Below, in pieces: positions 34,444 to 47,850 of a DNA stretch of 64,000 nucleotides. The translations under genes and the position numbers were made by a program. This DNA is from Copromyces sp. CBS 386.78. Its lineage: Eukaryota; Ascomycota; Sordariomycetes; Sordariales; Sordariaceae. Where the stretch lies: contig MU839232.1 in assembly GCA_030685235.1 (NCBI GenBank), positions 36,918 to 100,917 on the forward strand, written 5' to 3'. A model generated the notes under the pieces. The model was not told the DNA's origin, did not search any database, and saw only the letters and a program-made list of their open reading frames with translations. Position 1 is the stretch's first letter; each line of letters opens with the position of its first letter.

Positions 34444-35766
34444 GGTACACTGGTAGCGAGCGAGGATGATAATGGACAAAGGGAAGGAGTGAAGAGAGGG
34501 GAAAGACGAGTATTAATACCCAAACCGGTCACAAATCTACCTAGGTAGGTAGTTGATTGGGCGCGCGAAAGAAAGCGAGTCGCTAGATGGGAGGTTTTGG
34601 CGTTTCTGGGGCATCGCATTCAGCAAGCATTTCTACGAAGGAAGGATTCATGTTCACCATTCACGACCAGCATGTCCGGTATGTCTTCTAGCACGTTTAG
34701 CATGTCATGTCATGTCATGACATTTGGGATCGGATGTTTTGTTTTGTTTGGACTTGAACTGTTATATAATTACGCAGAATAATGACGAGAAGAGTAGAAT
34801 AATGTAGAGATGAGTTTATTGTCACGACATGGTAGTACTAGTACCTCAAGACGAAGAAATCAGAAGGTAGTGTGCAATCCCTTTTGATATGGCAACTCGG
34901 GATGTTACAGGAGATATAATGTTATTGACATTGGGAGAGAAACCGTCCAAAAACTGCATCCGAACGTTTGCAACCCCAACAACGAAGTGCCTGTGGTGTG
35001 GTACGCATGGATGATGGACAGGACAAGAGCGCAAGCAGGTGACGGACGACAATAGAAGAGCGGGAGGCCTGGGGAAATGAATAACAAGCAACCTAGGTAG
35101 TCACCCGAAGAATGATGGCCGAGGAAGACGGACGGGAAAGGAAGGAATTCGATACGACACAAATGCCAACTTCCATTGGTAGTACTCAGCGTCCGGTTTG
35201 GAAGAGTGCAGCCATAACAGAATTCCCGCTCCGTACCTACTCAGTGCGTCGGTTAGCAGGAATTTGGATCTTATCTCATATGTGAGCGACCAAGACCGAC
35301 TCTGGGTCCTTTGCAAGTTCGCCTAACTTAGCTAGAGACGATCATGAACGACAATCTTGTTTGACCCAGTCTTGGACCCCCAACTGAAGTCTGCAAACAC
35401 TCCAAAGAGTACCCAAGCGATGTTTATTTCCTATATGATATACCCAAACTCCGTAAGGTACTGTAAAAGAAAGTGCCCCGAATGCCAATGCAAACCTCCC
35501 TTCCATGTCGATGCAAAACACCCCAGCCCAACTTTTTGTCATATCATAACCCGTGCAGCCCAGTCCAGTCGTTATATCATGCAAATCAAACCCTCCAACT
35601 TTTCCAATCCGATCCGTTTCGTGTGTCCATGTTCCATCCAGGTCCCTCCGTTCCGTTTCGTTCGTGTCCCATCGTTTCCATATCGTATCCAAGATTCATA
35701 CCTATGTCCTCAACCATATCCTCCCACCTCATTCGTTTTCCATCACCCTGACCCAAATGCACTCAC
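34444..35766. other. convergent intergenic region
   Basis: The 3' ends of two convergent genes flank this stretch, so it should hold both 3' UTRs and polyadenylation sites. CTACCTAGGTAGGTAG lies at 34538. Open frames here are short. I see no additional gene. Confidence 0.55.
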
Positions 35767-37602
35767 TCACTCCCCCCTCGAATACTTGCAAAACCCCCTC
35801 CACCTCTCCCCATACCTATACACCACAACACTAATCGGCGCCAACGCCATACTCATGGCTCCAAAAACCATGAACCCCCAACCATAGCCAAATCGATCCA
35901 CCAGCGGCGCCGTAGTCAAGGGCAGAAAAGTGCCCACAAGACATCTACTGACAATAACGCCCGTCATGGCACTCGCCGAAAACAAGCCAAAGGCATCCAC
36001 GACGTACGCCATCAGGGGGATGAGCGTCAACATGGCGTTGGCACCGATCATGGCGCATGCGAGCAACAGGAATGGCAAGGGGAGAGAAAGGTGGGCGACC
36101 AAGCCGTAGAAGGTGATGGCGAAGGGCATGCTGAAGGCGCCAAGGATGGTGAGGGGGAGACGGTATTCTGGTTTTTCTTCATGTTGTGGGGGCGGCGAAT
36201 CGTCGGAGGTAAAAGGGGAGCAGGGCTCGAGGACATGGAGGGCGGCGTCGCGGTCGCGGTCCCGGAGGGCCATGTAAATACGGTCGAGGAAGGCGTTGCA
36301 GGTTAGGACGGCTAGGAAGGAGCCGACGGCTGTGGGTACGGGGGTTAGTACAGGTAAAGTGAAAAGCCCGAGAGGGGGAAGAACTGGGAAGAAAGAGGAG
36401 AGAAAGAGGGGAGAGAAGGGGAAGGGGAAAGGGAGGAAAACGTACTAAAACCCATAAAACACAAGCCCTTAACCGCCCCCGACAGCCCATAATTATCCTC
36501 CAGAATCTCCGGCAACGTGACGCTAATCACGTAGAAAAACGAGAAAGTGACCGATCCCAGCAACGACAAGGCCATCAACAGCCCACTCCCAAAGACCACC
36601 AAGAACGGTCTCAGGACCGAATCCCTCAACTTTTTCCCCCACGCCTCGCGCTTACTCCCCACGCTCCATGTCATCTCCGAGTATGTCGTCCTCTTATGCC
36701 CTCTCCTTCCCGTCCCGCCGCCCATCGTCAGCGCGTTAGCTCGATCAGCAACTCTGCTCTTCTCCTTCAGCCTCCTCCTGACAATAGCCACCTTGTACGT
36801 CTCCTTAAACAGACACAAGAAAAACACCTCACAAACGGTACTCAGCGCCGCGGCTCCCCAGACGACATTCCTCCACCCGACACTATCCGCCACAGCACTC
36901 GCGATCGCCGGGCCAATAGCTCCGCCCACCAGGGGCGCCACAAAAACCATGGACATGGCGCTCCCGCGTTGATCGGATGGGAACATATCGCCCACTATGG
37001 CGGGGTTCAACACGTTGCTGGCGACGGCTAGTCCCGTGAGACAGCGCGAGAGGATCAAGGTTGGGACGGAGGTGGCGGTGGCGGTGAGGATGGTGAAGAA
37101 TATGAGGAGGATATTAAAAAAATTGAGAGTGGGGTAGCGGCCGAAGAGTTCCGAGAGGGGGGCGATGAGCAGGGGTCCGGCGGCCTCGCCTAGTTCCCAG
37201 ATTGTGACGAGGAGGACGGAGGCGGATTTTACACTACTTGGGGGAGTTGAAGGGTCCGTGGGGGTGGGGCCGGTGGGCGTGAGGGAGCGGACGATAGAGG
37301 GGGCGAGGGGGACGAGGGAGATGCAGTTGAATGTGCTGTGGTATCGTTAGCTTGAGTTTTATCAGGTTGGTGAGGTGAGAGTTGGTGGGTTGGGGAAAAA
37401 AATGGTGGCGAAGTGAGAACCTGGAAGGTGACGACGACGAGGTTCATGATGGTGTTGTGATGGTGGTGAGATACAGGGACCACATACACACTAAAGGCCG
37501 TCATGGCCAACAAGGCCACAACACTCCATTTGAAGGGCGTCGGCCAGTTTTGCGGGTTATCCGGGTCGTCGTCAAAGTTGATATCTTGTAGTCCATCATC
37601 AT

Positions 37603-37641
<39 letters not shown>

Positions 37642-37783
37642 CGTTGTCCGCTGTCGGAGCAGTTGTCGCATGTACAGTACCATCCGTGCCATAACGCTGC
37701 GGTGGCAATTCCTCGGTCTCGTCATAATAGCTGAGCAGGGGCCTGCTTTCGTCTGAAGTCGAGGTCTGCCGGGTTCGCGTCAT
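35767..37783 (-). CDS. MFS transporter, DHA1-like, 582 residues
   Basis: Exons downward: 37783-37488, 37335-36446 and 36329-35767. The phases join exactly. Intron 1 (152 bp) uses GTATGT, GCTAACG, CAG; intron 2 (116 bp) uses GTACGT, TACTAAC, CAG. The start is the first in-frame ATG. A disordered N-terminus with 12 consecutive Asn precedes D-N-P-Q-N-W-P, the entry signature of fungal drug:H+ antiporters of the 12-TM DHA1 type. It is followed by C-I-S-L-V-P-L-A-P in TM1, P-L-S-E-L-F-G-R-Y-P (motif A), R-C-L-T-G near TM4 and G-G-A-I-G-P-A-I-A (motif C). The central cytosolic loop, K-E-T-Y-K, and the second half of the bundle follow. It probably sits in the plasma membrane and exports small molecules; the substrate cannot be read from the sequence. 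Confidence 0.93.
37614..37649. repeat. TTG trinucleotide run coding poly-Asn
   Basis: On the minus strand AAC/AAT-type triplets encode 12 consecutive Asn in the N-terminus of the MFS transporter. It is likely to vary in length between strains. Confidence 0.85.
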
Positions 37784-38222
37784 TTTGTTGTAGGTTCCTG
37801 CTTCTTTCGGTTTTGACACGGAGAAACGAGAAAAAAGAAGTGGTTGTCGTCGGAAACGACAGAGAAATAGGTGGGAAAGGGAAAGGGACGTTCAAGCCCA
37901 GGTTGATATTCAATGACCAAAATTTCTAGCACTCTTCTGACCACCCACTTTGATTCATGCACAATTTCTGCACGTATGTATACTACAATGCACCAATAGC
38001 GCCGCCGTTCTAGGCCTTGTCCAAGCTCCCCATTGGTCAATTTGGAATTTTCGTCAACTACCATCCGAAAAGGTTAGCTGGGTAGACTAAAAATGATCGC
38101 TGGGTAGATTAAACTAGTCTCTCATAACAACGACGCTCTCCAAATTGTCAGCCCCCATTTTTTCCCCTACGGATCCGCCCCGCTTTTCAGCCGCCACAGC
38201 AAAGCATATAGCGCGTAGCTTG
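37784..38222. other. MFS gene upstream region and boundary to AT-rich DNA
   Basis: It should hold the promoter of the minus-strand transporter. A short direct repeat, GCTGGGTAGA(C/T)TAAA, occurs near 38076 and 38100. Base composition changes abruptly at about 38223 from normal to very AT-rich. Confidence 0.55.
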
Positions 38223-38252
38223 GAACCTACGGGTCCAAATAGTATAATATTA
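38223..38252 (+). repeat. left copy of 30-bp direct repeat bounding the AT-rich block
   Basis: Begins GAACCTACGGGTCC and ends GTATAATATTA. It matches 57277-57306 at 25 of 30 positions and all five differences are transitions. It lies exactly where unique DNA gives way to AT-rich DNA. Confidence 0.75.
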
Positions 38253-40079
38253 ATTCACGTCTATATTAAAGTTGAACGAAAGTAATAAATTTGTATAAAA
38301 ATATTCGATTTCTATTTAATTTCGGATAAATATTCTAATTTTATATAACTATAATAATTTGTAACGTAATAGAATAAAGTATCTAAGGATTATATATATT
38401 ATAAATTTATACTCTTATACTTTTTTTTATATTTCCGCTATATAATAGGAATTTCTAGCCCTATAGGTATAGCGTTTAGTTTACGTAAAACGGTTCCGAT
38501 CAAAATTATATACTCTATTTCAATAACCTGTCGTCGTATTAATACGAAATTTGGTATAAATAATAAGCGATTAAAAATATAATATTAATAAATTTATAAT
38601 ATTTATCTATTATATTACCGACTTTCGTAAATTAAATACGTCCGAACCTTCTAATATTACCCTTCGAAATTAGATTAACGAAGTATTACGTTATATAACC
38701 TTTATCAATAATAAATAAATTCAATATAGTTTTATTAATATAATTATTATATATATATTAAATTAGGGCTTACTATTAGACTAGGAACGACGTTGTCCGA
38801 AGTTTGGTCAAATTAAATATATTTATTATATTATTTATAAATAAAGCGATATAATCTTTATTACCCGAATTAACTATAGTAAGAATATTATTTTCTAGAT
38901 TATATTTATTATTCTATCCAATAAGGTTACTATTTAAATTATACCGCTTAATCGGTTTAGTAAGAAATAGCGTAATACTATTGCAAAATACCCGGGTATT
39001 CGGCCTATTTTAATTAACTAATTAACTATAAAAGTATAAAAATTTACTTAATTATTCTTCTTTTTAAAATCGATAGGGGGGGTTTATTATTATCCCCCCC
39101 CTATCGGTTTTAAACGAATTCTAACTAATCGCCTAATAATATACTCGCTTTTAAATAGATTTAGAATTTAAAAATTATATATATATCCTCCTCGGTTTAG
39201 AATAAATTACTAATATAAAATTTATAAAACTTATACGTAAGGCTTCGTTTAATTAGCGGATTACTTTTATTACTATTAACAAATTATATATTATATTTTA
39301 ATAACGCGAATTCCGAAGGTAATTTATAAATATCTATACTATTAGGACTGCTATCCTATTTAACATTCCTTAGTTCGAATATACGGCTATATTAATATAC
39401 AACGTATAATATTATATATATAAATATAGCGGTTTTCGCTTTAAAGGTTATAAATTAGGCAAATTTACTATTATTCGTACCTTTATCGATTACACTAATA
39501 TTATTATAGTATTATAATTAATCCTACGAAGTAAGTTCTACGATTATCGGCGGTTTAAATTCGTCTTCGGCCCCCGAACGCCCAACGCCCCTAAATTAAA
39601 TTTCTACTTTATTCCAAAAATAATTATCTATATTAATACTAAGCTATTTCTTTTTTCCGCCTAAGTATACCTTCTATATTATTTTATATTATCCGGCTAC
39701 GATCTTTTATACGCAATAAAAATAATCCGTAAATATAACGCCAATACTAATTTTTAAAATTAAAAAGAAATATATAAAGATTTTAGGCGGCTAGATTCTA
39801 TATATTAGGTTATATTTATTATTATTTCACTTAGTATAAATATAGATATTTTGGACGTATAGCGTATAATTTAATATAATATAATTAAATTTAATAATAT
39901 CGCAGGTTTAATTTAGCGTTTTAAACGCGCCGTCCGTACGGATCTTACTACATACAATATAAAATATTATTTTGTACTATAGTATTAATTTAATTATTTA
40001 AACTAATTAAATAAATCCGTTGTAATAAATATTAATATTTATACCGGCAATATTTCTATAGACTATATCGACGATTTAA

Positions 40080-41260
40080 AATTAAAAACCCCTAAAGTCC
40101 CGGCCCCTCCTTTTATTAATACTTAATATACTATATTAAATTTCGCTTTAATTAATAACTTAAGCCAACTACTTCTATTACCCGATATAAATACATTAAA
40201 CGAAAATATATTAAATATAAAAGAAACGTCGGACGAAAATACGTAAAATAAATTATTGAATAACGATAAAACTACCTTCAGCCGTCTAATCCTTTAAAAA
40301 TTAAATATTAACGATAGCGATTACTAACTTCGTATATAAATTACAATAGAATAATTATATCGAAAGAAGTATACTAATAAATATAAGGAAATATATAAAT
40401 TCATTAACGTAAGCTATTTTAAACTATATACTATAAAACTATTATAAAAGCTTAAACTACTTCCCAAACTTAAAGGCCCGCTTATTTATACAAAAGGTTT
40501 CAATATTAAATATACTAGTATTCGTCCTACTATAATATTTTAAGAGCAATATTATAATAAATATTATCCCCTACTAAATCTTTTACCGCTTATATCCAAA
40601 AAATTTATAATTAATAATAACCAACGCCTATCGAAATTATTTAGGGCTAATTTTACTTTCAATAAATTAGACCGCTTTATAATCGCTACCGCCAAAATAT
40701 TCTATTCTAATATACTAAAATTATTCGATTTACTAAAGGAGGCGTTTATATTATCTTCTCTCTTAAATATACTTATAAAACAATTCGGGAAATAAGAATT
40801 AATATTTATTATAAAAAACCTCATTAAAATTATTTTAGAATTCAAATTATAAAAATAATTAGAGGGGTATAAAAATATACTAATTATTAAATATACTCGT
40901 ATTATACCTATTTCTTTAAAAATATTTATTATTAGTAAAGAAAAGATTATTCGTAATATAACGAACGTAGAAAAAAAGAGGTTAAAGAACGTAAGTCGGG
41001 TATAGCTTTCGAAAAATACTATAAATAATTTATTTAACGCTATAAATTTTACCCTATATATAAATCCCATTAGTATATATATAAGTATAATTATACCCGC
41101 AAAAAAGGTAAAGATTAGTATAATCCTAACGAAATAGAAGAAATAAATTATTTTACTATTAAGAGGCTTAAAAAAGAAGATTGCAAATATTTCAACCTTT
41201 AATTACGAAGATAATTATATTACCGTTTAAGGTAAAGATAAATATATACAAAATAAAAAG
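40080..41260 (+). pseudogene. decayed coding remnant A, unrecognised
   Basis: A plus-strand phase here reads as a continuous protein broken mainly by transition-type stops, for example the segment around 40600-40720 reading K-L-F-R-A-N-F-T-F-N-K-L-D-R-F-I-I. No known domain. The minus-strand open frame 40702-41070 is its shadow. Confidence 0.4.
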
Positions 41261-42899
41261 GATATATAAGTTGAAAAAATAAAAACTAAACTACATTTAA
41301 ATTAGAATAATTAAATTAATTGTAACCTATAATATAAAGTCTTTAAATAACCCCGCTATAGACTTTTTAAATATTTATAACCTTTATTCTAATTAAAATC
41401 CCTTAGTAAAAATATAACGCTATTTAATTATACTCCTAATTAATTTATTTATTATTCGAATTTTTTTTTTTTTTTAATAGTCGTACGCATATTTTAATTG
41501 CTTAATCGCTTTTAGCTCCGTAACCTATTAATTATAACCGAACTATTAGGTTTCTTATATAATATATATATTACTTTCTAATTTAATTAGAATTATTTAA
41601 ATATATTATAATTTACTAATATTATTAAACTACTTATTAAATACCTTCGCTCTTATTATAATCTATTTTATTTAACTACCTTCGTTCTTATTATAATTTA
41701 TTTTATAAAGTAAATAAATATAGTACGCTAATATTTACTATTAATTACCTCTAAGTCGTTGTACGGTTATTAATAAAGACCTACTTTAAAAACCGCGCTA
41801 ATTATATTATATAATAGCGCTAATTAATTTAAAAGGGCGTTAGCTATATTATATAATAGCGCTAATTATATCCTAATCTAATTAGCGTAATTTTTAAATT
41901 CCTCCTCATTTATCTCTTACCTCGATTTCTCCTCTTCCCTCTCTCCTTCCTTCCTTTTATAATAACCAATATATTATAATTAAAGCGAAAGCGGCTAAAT
42001 TTCTCCTTATCCCTCTCTAATAATTTATATATTTAAATTAGAGCGAAGGCAATTATAATAACGAATCGCACGAACTAAATTACAATTAATACCGGAATTA
42101 ATAATTAAATTAAACTAGTATTAGAGATTTATAATCTAAGAGTAGTAACGAAATATATTATAACGGAATCGCCCAACTTCGATTTTTTATAAATATTACT
42201 ATACCTAAAATTTAAATAATACTAAGATAATTTTTATAGCCCTAACCACCCTAAGTATAAATTAATACTTTTAAGAAAAAAAAACTACCCGCTATATACT
42301 AGGTATTACAATTTAAATATAATATATAATAACCTTCCGGAAATCCGAAAATAAAGTAATAATAATTATAAATTTATTAATTAACCAATTAAACCCTTTA
42401 AAAATTATACCGATTTAACCCTCGAAGTAGCTAAAACTAACTGGGTATAGGGTTAAAATTTGGTAGTACGTTAGAACGTCGAATTTAAATATCCTAAAAA
42501 GGACGCCGCCTCTTTATTAGGATATATAAATATTTAAATACTTTATTAATATATAGATTATAATTATATATATTTTCCTTCTTATCGCCCCCTTCGCTCT
42601 AACTAAAATATAATAAATCCTACTCTAACTAGAGCGCAACTAATTACCTAATTTAATTCTATTTATTTTAACTAGAGCAAAACCCGCCTTCGAACTCCCC
42701 TTTCCTATTTTATATATATAAATCTATACCCCTATAGGCTTATTAATACATTAATACTAATTATTTCTAATAATTGATTAATTCGGCCCATTAAACTATA
42801 TAAAGCACCTATATAAACCTAAAGGATAGAAGGGTATTATATTCGATAATATACACATTTTATTTAAAAAATATATTAATTTAACGACCGATTATTACT

Positions 42900-43700
42900 A
42901 ATATATATATTTTATATATATAATTGAAGCTGCTAAACCGGAGGATCTTCCTTTATATACTATTGCCGTAAGGCGCGGCGACCTTACTTCCCCTAATACC
43001 GACGACCTTACGAAATTAAATAGGATTATAGTTTATAAAAATTTATATTTTACTATATTTATTGCTTTCTATCGCTACTTTATACAACCCTGCTATATTA
43101 ACCCCCTTCGTTTTACTAAGTACGCCCTAATTAATAGCTTAACCCTATATAGAAAATATATTACAAACGATTAAATCCGTATCTTCTAAGCATTTTCCTA
43201 TTTTATAACGCGGCGGTACGGTAATATAACGTTAGAATCTATATATACCTAAGTTTAAGAGGGAGAAATATTCGGCCCCTACGTATTTTTTATAAATAGC
43301 GATATATTTTTAACCAAGGATATAAATAAATTTCTACGCTATAATAATTATATACGAAAAGTATTAAATATTACCCGAATTATTTATAAGGAATATTATA
43401 ATTCGGTAGTTATAAATACGTACGTTTTTATAGAGGAACAATTTAAAAAGTTTAATTATATAGACTATATAATTAAAATTATATTTATTCGGAATACCTT
43501 CTTCGTCGGTACTAACATTTATAATAATTTTATTAATATAAAATTAAATTGTAAAAGTAATAAAGACCTTACTAATATTAGAATAAATTTTAATGCCGAT
43601 TTAGCGCTACGTTTGGATATATATATATATTATTCAAATACTTTACGGATTTAGAATTATAGTAGTATTAAGCTCGGATAATATTACTATTTCAGGAAGT
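42900..43700 (+). pseudogene. decayed coding remnant B, unrecognised
   Basis: Near 42935-43030 the frame reads E-A-A-K-P-E-D-L-P-L-Y-T-I-A-V-R-R-G-D-L and stays protein-like to about 43700 with few stops. No domain identified. Confidence 0.4.
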
Positions 43701-45119
43701 TGAACGCTTCTTTTTATTCTATAATAGAATAGGTAAAATATCTATTATAAATTTTATAGCTATATCTACTGAAATAGTTAATTAATTAATATAATATACC
43801 TAAATAAAGTCGAATAAATCCTAGGAGGTTATTCGGGAGAAGGTTCGGGTTAATATTACGGCCGGGATAGCTATTAAAAGGCTTATAGAATAAAAATATC
43901 TATTAGCGAAGGTATATTCGGATTCTAATTTTATTATTAAGGGTTATCGCGCCTTTAAGCGAAATATTAATAAGTTTAAAGAGGAAGAGTCCCTTCTAAT
44001 ATTCGTTTATAAAATTTTTAAAGAAAAGTATAATTAGGCAAATTAGAATATTAATAGGCTCAATTTACGCTATTTATTCCTTTATTAAATTATAAATTAA
44101 TTTAATTCTCTATAATATCCCCTCCGCTCTAATTAGAATAAAAAATATTCTACTCTAATTAGAATAAAATTAGGTTAGCGCTTTATATTCTCTAATTAGA
44201 GTAAAACCGGTTAATTACTAATATATTTTAAATATATACGTTATTTATTAACTTCTCTATTTACCCTTTTGTAGAATTATATTAATTAGTAAAGTAAGAA
44301 TTAATAAAACTTTTATTTACGGGGCAATATTCTTTATAAAGTACTATTATCTCCGGAAAGTAGAATAGGAAAATAGGTCTATAGTAGTATACCCGAATAT
44401 TATTATAATACTATCTAATTTAGTCGCTTAAATATTCGATAAATTCTATAAAACTTTTAAGGAATTTACCTTTTATACGTAATTTGACACCTCTAATAAA
44501 ATCTCTACTAATAATCCCTATAAAGAAAAGACCCTTATATAAAATAAATTTAATATATTAATAAGGGGTTAGATTCGAAAACGCTATTTTATTAAAATGG
44601 CGTAAAATATCGTTATTTATTTATATTCTACAATAATAGTATAATAAATAAAAAAGCCCAAGATCAATTTAAAGCCTAGTATTAATCTACGTACCTTTAA
44701 TAGATTAATCCTTTAGAAATGCGGATAATGGCCGGCGAACCCGTTTAAACTACCGAAATTCGTGTTTAAACCTAAGGCTAAAATTCCGGGTAAAGAAGAT
44801 AAAAGCGATTTTAAAGAAGACGAAGAGATTATCGCGGTATAGGCGGATATTATATTAGAAAAGTAAAAAGTAGTCTTTAAACCCGATAAATAAATTTACT
44901 ATTTTAATTAAAGCGAAAGTTATAAAAGTTAATATATAGTATAAGAAGGACCGGCGGCTTTATAAACTTAAATTTAAAATAATTATAAAATAAAATCCTA
45001 AATTTAATATATTTATCTTCAACGAAGTATAATTCGCGAAAAATTATAATTCGTTAATATAGTATATTATATATATTATCCCTACTGAATAGTAGTTATT
45101 TTATTCAGCTATACTTATA

Positions 45120-46050
45120 TTTAACCGGATTACTAATATTAAAACCTTTACTCACCTTATTTAAGAAAGTACTAATTTTAATAAATATTTTAAATTGTTA
45201 AAAAGTTTTAAGGATTACGTAAATATATTTCGGAATAGGTTTAAAGGGTTATATACCTTTGGCGATCCTAATTATATTATTGCTTTAAATATATTTCTAA
45301 TAATAATTTATCGTTTATAGCAAATTAATAAGAAGTAAGGTTATATATAGTAAATATTCTACCCTTCTATTCAAAAAACTATTATTAATAAAGGTAAAAC
45401 TATTTAATAAATTACTATACAAATTATTAGGTAAAACTATATTATAATAGTAAACCGGAATATAAATACGCCCCTATACTTATTTAACGGTATTATTACC
45501 TTCCCTTCGTTAGATATTCCGCTGATAAAGATATACTAAATCGAATTAAGTTATAAAACCCGGTTTAAAAAGATTATTTACGCTTCTAACAATTTTTTAA
45601 AAGACGTTTATATAGAATTGCTCAAATACGAATTTAACGACCTGAATTTACCAAAGACTACGGATATTAAGCGGAAAATTGCTCTAAACTTTATATGTAT
45701 CCGCCTCCTTTAATTTCTATTGTTTAACGTTTACGCTTAGAGCTTAATATTCGAAGATAACGTAATTAATAAATAAAGTACTATTTAAAGCGCCCGCCTT
45801 TTAGAGGGCTTATCTATTATAAAGAGGTAGAAAGGTAATTGCGAAATACAAGTTCAAATTTTTAATTAAATAACGTAAAGTAATAAAAATGCTGCCCTTA
45901 GTATTAAAATTATTAATAAATTAATTAAATTTAATTATAATTATAGGTTATTATATTAATTCCTATATTTTATATTGGATACCTACGTTATACCGCTAAT
46001 AAATTGTATATAAATAGTATATTAGGGCTTCGTAGAATCCCCCTTATTTA
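45120..46050 (+). pseudogene. decayed coding remnant C, unrecognised
   Basis: One phase reads coherently over some 300 codons, for example around 45230 F-R-N-R-F-K-G-L-Y-T-F-G-D-P-N-Y and around 45680 K-R-K-I-A-L-N-F-I-C-I-R-L-L. Stops are mostly of the CAG/TGG-derived kind. No known family. Confidence 0.4.
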
Positions 46051-46599
46051 TATAAATAATTAGAAAATATGCTAAAATATATTATAAGCGGAAGAGGGTA
46101 TTAATTATAGCGAATTCCCTTTAAATATAAATATAAATTTTAGTCTAATCGATTCTACTCTAATTAGAATTTAAAATTATTTATTTTAATTAGAACGAAG
46201 GCCGCCTATATAAATGCTAATTTAATTCTAAGACGCTATATACTATTTTAAAGAAGGTTAGGATATAAATAGATATAATTTATTTAAATTAATCCTAAAC
46301 CGATTGTAACTACGTTGTTATTAAATAAAACTAATCGAAAATAGATATTAACGTCCTAATATTAAATTCGAACGTCTATATAACTAATTTAAATTTCTAT
46401 ATAATTTATTACGTCGGGATTAAGTTCAATTATATTTAGACCTAGAATATTATTTTATAATATATAAACCGATTTTATCGAATAGGCTAAATTTAATTTA
46501 TTAAATAATTTCTTCTTATTATAAATAATATAATTAATAATTAAATAAAAGAGTGTATACTATATAAAATATATTATATATTCGTATTCTAACCGGGAT

Positions 46600-47850
46600 A
46601 AACCTTTTAAAGCTAATTTATTATAATTAAAGTAAAAATTAATATATAAATAATAGATTTATAAATTAATTGCAAATCTACTATTAAATAATTTAAATAT
46701 CCTATCCGAGGCTAATAACGAATTTCGGACCTTTTTTAATTATAAAGCTGTTAAATACAACCTTTTGTACTAATTTAACCGGTTTTCGTAAATAATCGAG
46801 CCGCTAACGAATATAGGGTTATATAATACGGACCGTATATATTATATTAGCGACTTCTATTCTCTCTTAATCAAAATAATTATAAAAATTATATTATAAA
46901 GTTTCGAAATCGATTAAGTATAATTTAACTGCAATTTACTATTAATTAACTTAATATAAGTTGATTAAATTGAAGTTAACGTTGCTAATTCGGAAGTAGA
47001 ATATTCTATACTCCTAGATAATATTTATATTATTATTAATAACGTTATAAATAACGACCGTAATAAAATTATTAAATAGTTCGCCTAATATCCTATTAAA
47101 GATTTTAAAGTAAAAAAAAGGTTACGAATTAAAAAGGTATAATCCTTAGTTGATAATTATTAATAAAAATTATTGGTAATGCTAATGGAATAGGAAATTA
47201 TAGTCGAAGCCGAAATAGAAGAAAAGTTCTAAACGCTCTATAAAAAATATAAACAGGGCGGGGCCGCGGCTATAACTTTATAAATTTAGAGAGAAAAGCG
47301 GGTAATAAAAGTAGGCTAATATAAAAATATAATATTAATTAACCCGGTTAATAATTTAAATAATCCCGACTATTATTCCGATAACTTTAGTTATAACCGT
47401 GGGGAAAAGTGTAAATATTTTAATTCTAATTCGGGCTCCCCGTTTAAAGTATAGAAATATTAACGTTATAATTATAATAAAGTTTGCTCTAATTGTATTA
47501 AAAGTAATAATAAGGACGAATTTCATTCGAGTTATATTAGAAGTAATAATAAGGACGAATTTTATTCAGGTTATACTAAAAGTAATAATAAGAACGAATT
47601 TCATTCGGGTTATATTAAAAGTAATAATAAAGACGATATTCGCCTTGCCTCAACCCCGCCCAAATATAAAAACTATGTAATTAAACTCCTAGTTTTTAAT
47701 TTACGTAAATATTATAACTTCGAAAACTTAGATATTACTCCCAATTAATATAATTTTACTAACGTTAAATAAGAGGCCCCTATTCTATTTAACTATTCTA
47801 AATATACGGATGAACCCTCCCTATTCTAATATTATAGCCTTAAGAATTTA
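46600..47850 (+). pseudogene. decayed coding remnant D with 13-residue tandem repeat
   Basis: A coherent phase includes a stretch near 47400-47500 that reads like a decayed CxxC-type cysteine-rich segment (K-V-C-S-N-C-I), then a 39-bp tandem repeat (47486-47640) encoding copies of S-N-N-K-D-E-F-H-S-G-Y. The segment after it is again protein-like. It may once have been a zinc-binding protein with an acidic repeat; this is inference. Confidence 0.4.
47486..47640 (+). repeat. 39-bp tandem repeat, four copies
   Basis: Unit of 39 bp beginning AAGTAATAATAAGGACGAAT and ending in a GGTTATAT(T/C)A type segment. The copies differ almost only by transitions. In phase it encodes a 13-residue repeat. Confidence 0.88.

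Noticed and set aside
40702..41070. 122-codon minus-strand open frame in AT-rich DNA
   Set aside because: Phe/Ile/Asn-rich shadow of a decayed plus-strand remnant; RIP removes stops on the opposite strand by chance.
47486..47640. CRISPR-like array
   Set aside because: Head-to-tail 39-bp units with no unique spacers, in phase with a decayed reading frame, in a fungal genome.
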